64,000 nucleotides of DNA from Akkermansia muciniphila (GTDB taxonomy: Bacteria > Verrucomicrobiota > Verrucomicrobiia > Verrucomicrobiales > Akkermansiaceae), in assembly GCF_018709685.1 (NCBI RefSeq), contig NZ_JABDHQ010000001.1:294517-358516 (forward strand). The letters run 5' to 3'. Positions 48,542 to 56,200 of the stretch are shown piece after piece (position 1 is the stretch's first letter; every line of letters starts with the position of its first letter). The position numbers were made by a program, and so were the translations under genes. The notes under the pieces are model-generated. The model was not told where the DNA came from, searched no databases, and saw nothing but the letters and a program-made list of their open reading frames with translations.

Positions 48542-48569
48542 AAAAAAGACATGCCGCGTGTCCGGCATG
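48542..48569 (-). terminator. Terminator of the PEP-CTERM gene
   Basis: On the minus strand, CATGCCG-GACACG-CGGCATG is followed by TCTTTTTT. It lies about 30 nt after the stop of the PEP-CTERM gene. Confidence 0.8.
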
Positions 48570-48599
48570 CCTTTTGAAAAGAAGTTGAACCTTCCGTTT

Positions 48600-49418
48600 T
48601 TAACGGCGGCGGCGCAGCATCAGGGCCGCCAGGCCCAGCAGGCTCAGGGAAACGGTGGCCGGTTCCGGCACGCCATTGATGTAGGAGACGTAAATCTTGC
48701 CGTCCTTCGTAAACACCTGGTACTTGCCCACGTTTTCAGCGGTCAGGTCCTCGGCGGTGATGTCGTCGCTCTGGGTTCCGCCCGTGATTGTCGTGTTGCT
48801 GGTGGCGGCGCTTCCCACGCCGTTGACAAGTTCGCGCGTCACGAGCTGGAACGTGGTCCCTTCCGTAATCAGGTCCCCCAGGGAGGCGGAGAAGGTAAAA
48901 CGTCCCAGATCAGTCTGGTTCGTAAGATTCAGCGTGCCGGTTGCGCCCAGGTCCACGGATAAATTGTTGTTATTGGCGTTCCAGGTAAGTGCGGCGGTGA
49001 TGTTCAGCGTGCCGTATACCGTCCAGTTCATGTTCTGGTCACAGTTGGCTACGATGGTACCGCTCGTTTTGCCCACGGTCAGCGTGGAGCCTTCTCCCAC
49101 GGAGACGGTCGTACGCTGGAATTTGGTGAAATTCTGAAGGGAAACGCTGGCTCCGTTGGAAACGTTGATGGTGGAGGTCCACCCTTCCACGGTAGTGCCG
49201 GGACCGCATACCACGGTGTGGTTGCCGGATACGTTGATCGTGCCCCAGTTGGGATTAACCAGCGGAACATGGTCACTGGTGCCGCTTTCTGTCTGCCAGT
49301 TGGACGCCTGGTTCCAATCGGTAGAACCGTCAATGGGTGCCCACGTATAAATAGCGGCCTGGACCGTCATGCAGGAAAAGACCAGCAGAAAGGAAAACAG
49401 GATGAGAGTTTTTTTCAT
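48600..49418 (-). CDS. PEP-CTERM sorting-domain protein
   Basis: The protein has 272 residues. The signal peptide is MKKTLILFSFLLVFSCMTVQA. The body is a Thr/Asn-rich, beta-helix-like passenger beginning WNQASNWQTESG. It continues with regular INVSGNHTVV, INVSNGASVSLQNFT and LTVGKTSGTIV turns like those in autotransporter passengers. The C-terminus VPEPATVSLSLLGLAALMLRRRR is a textbook PEP-CTERM signal: VPEP, a hydrophobic segment and an Arg cluster. It is probably anchored or released at the outer surface after exosortase cleavage. The exosortase itself is not in the window. Confidence 0.88.
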   Translation of the reverse strand: MKKTLILFSFLLVFSCMTVQAAIYTWAPIDGSTDWNQASNWQTESGTSDHVPLVNPNWGTINVSGNHTVVCGPGTTVEGWTSTINVSNGASVSLQNFTKFQRTTVSVGEGSTLTVGKTSGTIVANCDQNMNWTVYGTLNITAALTWNANNNNLSVDLGATGTLNLTNQTDLGRFTFSASLGDLITEGTTFQLVTRELVNGVGSAATSNTTITGGTQSDDITAEDLTAENVGKYQVFTKDGKIYVSYINGVPEPATVSLSLLGLAALMLRRRR

Positions 49419-49600
49419 ATGAATGCGATGTAAGGTAGGCTTGAAAAGGAAATTTCCAAGGGCGGCGGAGTATGCTGAATTACAAATCCGGGGTCAAGGG
49501 CTGATTTTTATATCAAGGAACTTATGCTGCCTGCCCCGTTTCACCATGGGAGACCGTTTTTCTGACGGAATCCTTGCGGAACTGTGCAGCCGGAATCCGG

Positions 49601-49619
49601 AGAGCCGCAAGCCTTTGCG
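49601..49619. repeat. 19-bp repeat, copy 1
   Basis: AGAGCCGCAAGCCTTTGCG is identical to 50399-50417. It contains the small inverted repeat CGCAA-GCCT-TTGCG. Confidence 0.7.
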
Positions 49620-49701
49620 TTCATTGGAATAAACGCGTCCCGTCAGGAGACACTGACTTTCAGAGGAAAGTGTTTACAGCCGCTCAGGTTATCCTCCGGA
49701 T

Positions 49702-49719
49702 GCCGCAAGGACTTGCGGC
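49702..49719. repeat. 8-bp-arm palindrome of the same type
   Basis: GCCGCAAG (49702-49709), GA, CTTGCGGC (49712-49719). The arms share GCCGCAAG with the 19-bp repeats on either side. Confidence 0.65.
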
Positions 49720-49789
49720 GCTCCATGGGAGAAACCGACGGCCATGAAAAGGAGGGGCCGGGCCGGTGTCCGGGTGCTTCCTTCCCCCC

Positions 49790-49933
49790 TTATTGCATGG
49801 ATTGGCTGGTGGCCTGGGAGGCGCTGTCAATCTTGCTGCCCATGGCCTCCACGTCTTTTCCGATTCCGCTGATGGTGTTGCAGGAGGCAAGGCCGAGGGC
49901 GGCGAGCGTCAAAAGGGCGAGTTTGATATTCAT
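49790..49933 (-). CDS. Entericidin-like small lipoprotein (copy 2)
   Basis: The protein has 47 residues. MNIKLALLTLAALGLASC is a lipoprotein signal peptide with lipobox LASC (Cys18). It is followed by NTISGIGKDVEAMGSKIDSASQATSQSMQ, which has the CNTxxGxGKDVE signature of entericidins. It shares ISGIGKDVEA.GS.I.SA....S.SM with copy 1 at 48224-48367, so the two are paralogues of equal length on opposite strands. Confidence 0.82.
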   Translation of the reverse strand: MNIKLALLTLAALGLASCNTISGIGKDVEAMGSKIDSASQATSQSMQ

Positions 49934-50289
49934 GGTAAGGAGAGGTTGAAAGCCGCATCCTACCCTGCTTCCGGTTCCTTGTCAATGAGGCGGGCGTTTT
50001 CCGGGAGGTCTGTTTCTGCGGTAGTAGAAGATTGGAAAAGGGGCAGGAAGGAATGATGCAGAGCTGGGGGATTGGTAATAATGCCTCCGCTGCGTTCCGG
50101 TGGTAATTCAGCGGTGAAGGCCGGGAAACCGGATTATTCGGTTGGACGGAAAGCCAAGCCTGGAATCCGGAGGGTAAGCGGGTCTGAAAGGTGAGCGCGC
50201 CAACCCTCCATTCCCGGGTGGGCGGCATTCGTTTAAACCGCGGTGATACGTCCTTTCCTCCGTGTCTCTTGCTGGCCGCGCTGCCGGGA

Positions 50290-50311
50290 ACAAGGGCCTC
50301 CCGGCCCTTGT
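50290..50311. repeat. 9-bp perfect hairpin
   Basis: ACAAGGGCC/GGCCCTTGT with a 4-nt loop, flanked on both sides by CGGGA-like bases. No T run follows, so it is more likely a repeat element than a terminator. Confidence 0.6.
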
Positions 50312-50398
50312 CGGGAACTCCTTCGTTTCACCCCCGGAATAAATTCCGCTGTGATGACCGTTCTGCCGCAGAGCAATTCAACCCTTTGCCAAAAAGAA

Positions 50399-50417
50399 GA
50401 GCCGCAAGCCTTTGCGG
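50399..50417. repeat. 19-bp repeat, copy 2
   Basis: Identical to 49601-49619. Here the palindrome extends to CCGCAA-GCCT-TTGCGG. Confidence 0.7.
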
Positions 50418-50430
50418 GCCGCGGCGCACT

Positions 50431-51033
50431 TCAAGCTTCGCTTTTCCCTGCCGGACCGTTTCCGGAACGCGCCAGCTTCCTTTTCAGCTTCAGCCCCATG
50501 CGGACCAGAAAGTAAACGGCCGCGCCTGCCAGCACCACCCCCAGTACGGGGAGCACGCACGCCAGCACGGCTACGATGGAGGCGGAAGCCGTTTCCGCCG
50601 TGGTGACGACGGAGTTGCCCATGCCGCCCGTAGCGGCGGAGGCCGCTCCCCGGATGGCGGCCATGCCTCCGTGGATGATGCCCGCCGCTCCGCCCCCGGC
50701 AATGGCGGCCAGGCCCCATTTGAGCATGGGGTCCATGTGGCCGATGAAGCCGGCGGCCAGGATCGTCCCCGCGATGATGGCGGCGGGCGCCCCCAGCACG
50801 TCCAGCGTGTGGTCAATGACCGGGATGTAGTACGCCGCTATTTCCAGCAGGGTGGCTACGGAGAGGGTGACCAGGGCGGCGGTGCCGCCCAGCCATGCGA
50901 ATTCCGGCGTTACCGTAAGGAAGCCTCCCCGGATGGCAATGGAGGCTACCAGCAGGGGCACAAAGATGCGGAAGCCGCAGGCCGCACCCAGCCCGATGCC
51001 GAGCAAAACGCCCATGACGGCTTCCATATTCAT
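50431..51033 (-). CDS. DUF4126-family membrane protein
   Basis: The protein has 200 residues and is very hydrophobic, with about five membrane segments: MGVLLGIGLGAACGFRIFVPLLVASIAI, LGGTAALVTLSVATLLEIAAYYIPV, AIIAGTILAAGFIG, LAAIAGGGAAGIIHGGMAAIRGAA and SIVAVLACVLPVLGVVLAGAAVYFLV. The opening ACGFRIFVPLL block and DHTLDVLGAPAAIIAG are typical of DUF4126. Function is unknown. It is the last gene of the NfeD-flotillin group, only 7 nt after the flotillin stop. Confidence 0.8.
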   Translation of the reverse strand: MNMEAVMGVLLGIGLGAACGFRIFVPLLVASIAIRGGFLTVTPEFAWLGGTAALVTLSVATLLEIAAYYIPVIDHTLDVLGAPAAIIAGTILAAGFIGHMDPMLKWGLAAIAGGGAAGIIHGGMAAIRGAASAATGGMGNSVVTTAETASASIVAVLACVLPVLGVVLAGAAVYFLVRMGLKLKRKLARSGNGPAGKSEA

Positions 51034-51040
51034 CTGCGGA

Positions 51041-52549
51041 TCAGCTTAGTTTGACGGTGGTTGCAGCCGTGGCCGCCTGGGGCGCCCCCGCGGGAGCCGT
51101 GGCAGAGGGAGCGGGCGCTTTTTTCTCTTCCGTGGATTTGCCCAGGAAGCCGGGCAGTTCCAGCCCTACGCTCTTGCCCAGTTCATGGAGCGGTAGCGTA
51201 TCCTTCACCAGGTTCTGGACGAATCCGCCCACGGAGGAGTCCCCTCCGTTGCCCATGACGATGACCTTGTCAAATTTCAGGCCCTTGATGGCGCCGGACT
51301 GGAGTTCCACGATCTTGGTGATCTGTTCCGTCACCAGCAGGTTGGAAGCGGCCTCGGAAGAGCCCGCCGCCTGCACGATCTGCTGGAAGCCGCGCGCCTT
51401 GCCTTCCAGCACGGCTTCAATGGCGGCTGCTTCACCGCGGCCCACCATTTCCATGCCTTCCCCTTCCGCCTTTTTCTTCAGCAGGGTGGCCTGGGCCTCG
51501 CCTTCCGCCAGCTGGCGGATGGCTTCAGCTTCCGCCCTGCGCTGGATGAGCAGGGCCTGGGCCTTGCCTTCCTGTTCCAGCTTGAGCACTTCCGCTGTGG
51601 CCTGGGCCTGCACTTCGCGCTGGCTCTTTTCAATGCGGGCCGTCACCAGGATGTTGGCTTCCTGCGTGGCGCGTTCACGTTCGGCGCGTTTGATTTCCGC
51701 TTCCTTTTCCGCCTCGTAGGCTTCTTCCAGGGTCTTGGCTTCCTGCACCTTCTGGGCCACTTCCGCCAGCTTCTTGGCTTCCGCCTGCTTCACTTGCAGC
51801 TTGGCGGCGGATTCCGCAATCTTGATCTGGGCTTCGTTCTGGCCTTCAATGGCAATGGCGCGGGCGTTCGCCACCTGGACGGTCTGGTCCTTTTCCGCTT
51901 CCGCCTTGCCGATTTCCCCGCGGCGCGTTTCTTCCGCCACCTTGATGGTGGCGTCATTGATGGCGCGCGCGGCGGCTTCCTTGCCCAGGGCGCTGATGTA
52001 GCCGGAGGCGTCCTGAATGTCCGTGATGTTGGCGTTGATGAGGTGGAGGCCCACCTTGTGCAGTTCCACGTCCACGCCTTCCGTGATGCCCTTGATGAGT
52101 TTTTCGCGGTCGGAGTTGATTTCCTCAATGGTCATGGAGGCGATCACCACGCGCATCTGGCCCATGATGATTTCCGCCGCCAGGTTGCGGATTTCCTCCC
52201 TGGAGCGGCCCAGCAGGCGCGCGGCGGCGTTCTGCATGATTTCCGGCAGGGTGGAGATGCCCACGATGAAGGAGGAGGGAACGTCCACGCGGATGTTCTG
52301 GGAGGAGAGGGCGCCCTGGAGGGGCACGTCAATGTTGATGGGGTTCAGGTCCAGGTAGCTGTAGGACTGGAGGACGGGCAGCACGAAGGTGGAGCCGCCG
52401 TGGTAGCATTTGGCGGGCTGCCCGGTGCCCACCTTGCCGAAGACGATGAGGATTTTGTCCGGCGGGCACATCCGGTAGCGGCTGAACAGCCAGGAGGCGG
52501 TCAGGATGATGAAGAGAACCAGAATGGCGATAGGGATGATTTTGTCCAT
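51041..52549 (-). CDS. Flotillin-family SPFH protein
   Basis: The protein has 502 residues. The N-terminal membrane anchor (IPIAILVLFIILTASWLFSRY) is followed by an SPFH/band-7 domain (about 30-190) and a long Ala/Glu/Lys-rich coiled coil (about 190-390; EVAQKVQEAKTLEEAYEAEKEAEIKRAERERATQEAN). The tail contains GKSVGLELPGFLGKS. Flotillins scaffold membrane microdomains and are usually encoded beside an NfeD partner, as here: the NfeD-like gene starts upstream, 34 nt away. The operon is completed by the DUF4126 gene. Confidence 0.92.
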   Translation of the reverse strand: MDKIIPIAILVLFIILTASWLFSRYRMCPPDKILIVFGKVGTGQPAKCYHGGSTFVLPVLQSYSYLDLNPINIDVPLQGALSSQNIRVDVPSSFIVGISTLPEIMQNAAARLLGRSREEIRNLAAEIIMGQMRVVIASMTIEEINSDREKLIKGITEGVDVELHKVGLHLINANITDIQDASGYISALGKEAAARAINDATIKVAEETRRGEIGKAEAEKDQTVQVANARAIAIEGQNEAQIKIAESAAKLQVKQAEAKKLAEVAQKVQEAKTLEEAYEAEKEAEIKRAERERATQEANILVTARIEKSQREVQAQATAEVLKLEQEGKAQALLIQRRAEAEAIRQLAEGEAQATLLKKKAEGEGMEMVGRGEAAAIEAVLEGKARGFQQIVQAAGSSEAASNLLVTEQITKIVELQSGAIKGLKFDKVIVMGNGGDSSVGGFVQNLVKDTLPLHELGKSVGLELPGFLGKSTEEKKAPAPSATAPAGAPQAATAATTVKLS

Positions 52550-52583
52550 GGTGTTGGATGGGGTGTATGGTTGGGTTTGTTGG

Positions 52584-53117
52584 TTAATGAAGAGGTTTGA
52601 CGGTGACGACGCCTGCCGTGACGGAGACTACTTCCACCGGGGTTCCTGCGGGCAGGGATTCCTCCCCTTCCTGAATGGCGGGGAGGTACAGGAGCTGGCT
52701 GGGATGGGCGATCGTGACCTGGCCGCCGCGCTCCAGCCTGCCGGGAATGCTGATGTAAACGGTGCCGTGCATGCCCTTCAGGGTTTCATAGTTCAGGGTG
52801 CCGTCTGATTTAAGGCTCATGATGAAGCGCATGGAGATGCCGATGATCAGGAACATCAGCAAGCCCGTGAAGAAGGCCGCCGCGATGGAGGCGCCCATTC
52901 CCCACCCCAGGCCCTGGGCCAGCACGCCGCCCCAGCCGAAGCCCATGAAGAAGCCGATGCCGGATTTGATGGACAGCAGGCCCACGTCCGCGCCCCCGGC
53001 GTCCGCGTCAAAGTCCAGGTCATGTTCCCCCAGGCCGAAGAGGGAGAGCAGGAAGAGAAGCGCCCCCACGCCAGTCGCGGCAAGGGCGATGATAAAGAAG
53101 ATGGAGTAATCAGTCAT
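52584..53117 (-). CDS. NfeD-like membrane protein with OB-fold
   Basis: The protein has 177 residues. It has membrane segments near 7-28 (FFIIALAATGVGALLFLLSLFG), 52-72 (GIGFFMGFGWGGVLAQGLGWGMG) and 76-97 (IAAAFFTGLLMFLIIGISMRFI). These are followed by a soluble OB-fold domain with GMHGTVYISIPGRLERGGQVTI and GTPVEVVSVTAGVVTVKPL. This is the YqiJ/NfeD arrangement that partners flotillin. It is first in its minus-strand operon. Confidence 0.88.
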   Translation of the reverse strand: MTDYSIFFIIALAATGVGALLFLLSLFGLGEHDLDFDADAGGADVGLLSIKSGIGFFMGFGWGGVLAQGLGWGMGASIAAAFFTGLLMFLIIGISMRFIMSLKSDGTLNYETLKGMHGTVYISIPGRLERGGQVTIAHPSQLLYLPAIQEGEESLPAGTPVEVVSVTAGVVTVKPLH

Positions 53118-53243
53118 AGGGTAGATTGATTACGGGGAGTATCCATGTTTGGAGGCCGCTTGTCTATGGAAAAAGGAACGGAGGCGCGGATAATCCGGCG
53201 GCAGGCGGCAAAATAACCCCCTCCGCCGTTTTCCGCCTCAGGC

Positions 53244-56200
53244 CTATTTCATTTCCACGACGGCCTTTTCCCCTTTCTTGAGGTCCAGCTCCCGGAGCAG
53301 CAGGAAGTCATTGGTCAGCAGGCCCGCTTTCTCCACGGGGGTGGCGGTTTCTCCAATGGTGACGGTGGCTTTCTTTGCGCTGATCCGGTTGGGGAACCAG
53401 ACGCCCAGGCGCCCCTTGGCGTCCTTGTTGGCCGTGACGGTGAAGCCCTTGGCGGCGTCCGCCGGGTCATTCCACTCAATGTGCCACGGGGATGGCGTGC
53501 GGGATTCATCCAGCCGCGCCGTCCACGCAGGGTCTCCGTAAAAGGCCACGGTATCCCGGTCATGGATCAGGCCCATCTGGTCTTTGCCCATGCCGTAGCC
53601 GGCGGAGTTCATGCTCCTGGCAAAGTCCGGGTCATCCTTGATGCCGTTGATGTCCGGCGCGTTAAAGTTGACGTTCATGAGCTTGGGGAAGCGGGTCATG
53701 GTTTCGTCCAGAATGAACTGGTTGTTCAGGTACCAGGCTTCCGCCAGGCTGGAGGCGTCATGGTTGCTGAACAGGAGGCCCAGCGTCCCCCAGCCGCCCT
53801 TGCCGTACCAGGAGGGGACGGTATAGCCCACCAGCTGGTTGAAGCCGTAGTGGCTCAGGGCCGTGACGGCCATGGAGTTTTTCGTTTTTTTAGTGTCTCC
53901 TATCAGGCAGTTCCCCGCCGCCACCCAGACGGCCGGGACCGGCTTGATTTCAATCACCGGAGCCTTGATTCTCTCCAGGAAGGAGAGCAGGTCGTCTTCC
54001 TTCCCGTTGAAGATCACGCCGCGCAGGAAGGTGGTGAATTCCTTGAACTGCTTTTTGTCCAGCACGTGGAACCGGTTGTTGCCGGAGACGATAAGCCCTT
54101 TGCCGAAGGGCATTTCCAGGTTGAACTGGGTGGCGTGGGAGGCCGTGACGAAGAGCTGGGGAGCGTACTGCTTCCAGTAGTCCGCCAGCTTGGGCGTTAC
54201 GCCCAGCGTGGTATCGTCCCCCTTGTCCTGCTCCTTCAGGCCCTTGGTGTAAAAGGCCGGAGTCATCTTTTCTGCGGAACCGTGCTGTTCCAGGTACTGG
54301 AAGGGCTGCCAGTCCGTAATGCTCATGCTGTCGCTGAAGCGGGAGGCGTCCACGTTGGTGGTGCCCATGGAGCGCGTGATGACGAGCGGCTGCGTTTCAG
54401 CGGCTATCCTCATGGCGTCCTGCGGGGTGTAGCCCGTGATGATGCCCCAGATGCAGTCTCCGTAGGGATCGTCATCCAGGCGGCGGCTCAGGCGGTGCAG
54501 GTCATTGACCAGAACGCGGTCTATCTCCTCCGGCCGCGCGACCACGGCCATGAAGCGCGGTGCCATCTTCTTGAGCGTGTCCAGCTTGGCGAACATGGAG
54601 TCCTTCACGGTGACGATGGCGCCGCCGTGCTTCTCCGCCAGCTTGTCCGCCACGGCCTTCCATTCTGGCATGGCGGCGGTTTCCTCGGAGATGATGATGG
54701 CGTAGTCATTCTTGCCGGAGTCTTTTTTTACGGTCTTCACGGCGGTGGCGTGAATGCAAAAAGCCGCCGTGGAGACGGCGGCCTGGGCGGCGGCGGGCTT
54801 GTCCGCCTGCTTTTCAGCAGGCGGGGCTTCCGCGGCCGGATGGTCCGGCAGAATGTTCAGGTTGAGATGCTCTCCCTTGCCGAAGATGTCTTTGGCAAGC
54901 TTGTTGACCTCTTCCACGGTGATGGCTTTCACGTCCGGAATGCTTTCCCTCTGCTGGTCCAGCCGTTCCGGCCTGGCCTGGGAGTCTTTCAGCAGGGAGG
55001 TCCAGTATCCGTTGTCGCGCTGGGCGCGGTCCATGGAATTGAGAATGGGGTTGCGGGCGCGGTCCAGTTCTTCCTGGGTGACGTTCCCCTTGCCGAGGTC
55101 GTCCGCAATTTTGGCGATCGCATTCCGCACGGCTTCCTTGTTGCGCATCACGCCGGAGCTGAGGGTGATGATGTAGCCGTCGTCCGGGTAGGTTTCACTG
55201 ATGTTGAGTCCGGTGGAGGGGGAGTAGGTTTCCCCCATGTCCTCACGCAGCCCCTTGAATACGCGGTCATAGAACACGGCCTTGAGCATGTTCAGCCTGC
55301 GGGCCAGCTTCTTGTCTTCCCCGCCGGGCGTTTTCCAGAAGAGGCAGACCAGCGTCTTGTCAATGGAGGAATCATAGGTCAGGTCCTTGGAGAAGTTGAA
55401 GTCCGCCATGGCCGGGTGGCGCAGCTTTTCGTCCAGCTTCGCGGGGGCTTCCGCACGCCTGGGCACGGCGCCCACGGTGCGTTCCAGCAGGGGAATGATG
55501 TCCTCCGTCTTGAAGTCGCCCGTGACGGTCACTTCCATGTAGTTGTTTTTCAGGGGGGCGTCCACCCAGTCCTGCACGTCCTTGACCTGGTAGGAGCTCA
55601 GCTGTTCCTGCGTGGGGAAGGTGAAGCGGGGGTTGTCCTTGTACAGGATGGCCGGCACCTGCTTCTTCATGGCTCCCTGCACCTCATGGTTCAGCTTGTT
55701 GTAAATCATGGGGATGGCGCGGCGGAGCAGGGTGACGCCGTCCTGGCGGTAGCCGGGATACATCAGGTAGGCCGTCTGAAGCTGGAGCTGTGTTTCCAGG
55801 TCTTCCCTGCTGGTGTTTCCGGAGAGCAGGAAGGCGCGGTCTGTCATGGAGAAGCCCACGCCCACCTTCTTGCCCGCCATGATGGCGGCCAGTTCATCGT
55901 TGGAGTGGTCCTTCAGGCCGCCGCCGTTCATCACGGCGCCCGCAAAGAGTTCCAGCCCGGAGGCCTTTTCCGGCCTGGTCAGTTCCCCGCCGTCCACGGC
56001 AAAGGTGATGTTGATGGAATCCTTGTCAAATTCCGTGGGCTTCAGGTTGACGCGCACGCCGTTGGAAAGGGTGAGCTGGGTCACTCCCAGGTCCGCGGCT
56101 TCCGTGCGGGCCGTCACCTTGCCGGGTTCCCCGAACTTGTAGGAGAAGTCCTTTTGGGCGGACGCCTGGTAGGGTTCCACCTTGGAAGCCTGTGCCTCCT

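Larger units (their letters stand above)
49419..49789. other. Non-coding region with palindromic repeats
   Basis: These 371 nt contain no credible gene. They hold AGAGCCGCAAGCCTTTGCG (49601-49619), repeated exactly at 50399-50417, and the palindrome GCCGCAAG-GA-CTTGCGGC (49702-49719), which shares the GCCGCAAG core. The left end must contain the promoter of the PEP-CTERM gene. Confidence 0.6.
49934..50430. other. Non-coding region with hairpins
   Basis: About 500 nt with no credible gene. It includes a perfect 9-bp hairpin ACAAGGGCC-TCCC-GGCCCTTGT (50290-50311) and the second 19-bp repeat (50399-50417). It may be a decayed gene or a repeat-accumulating spacer downstream of the DUF4126 gene. 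Confidence 0.55.
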
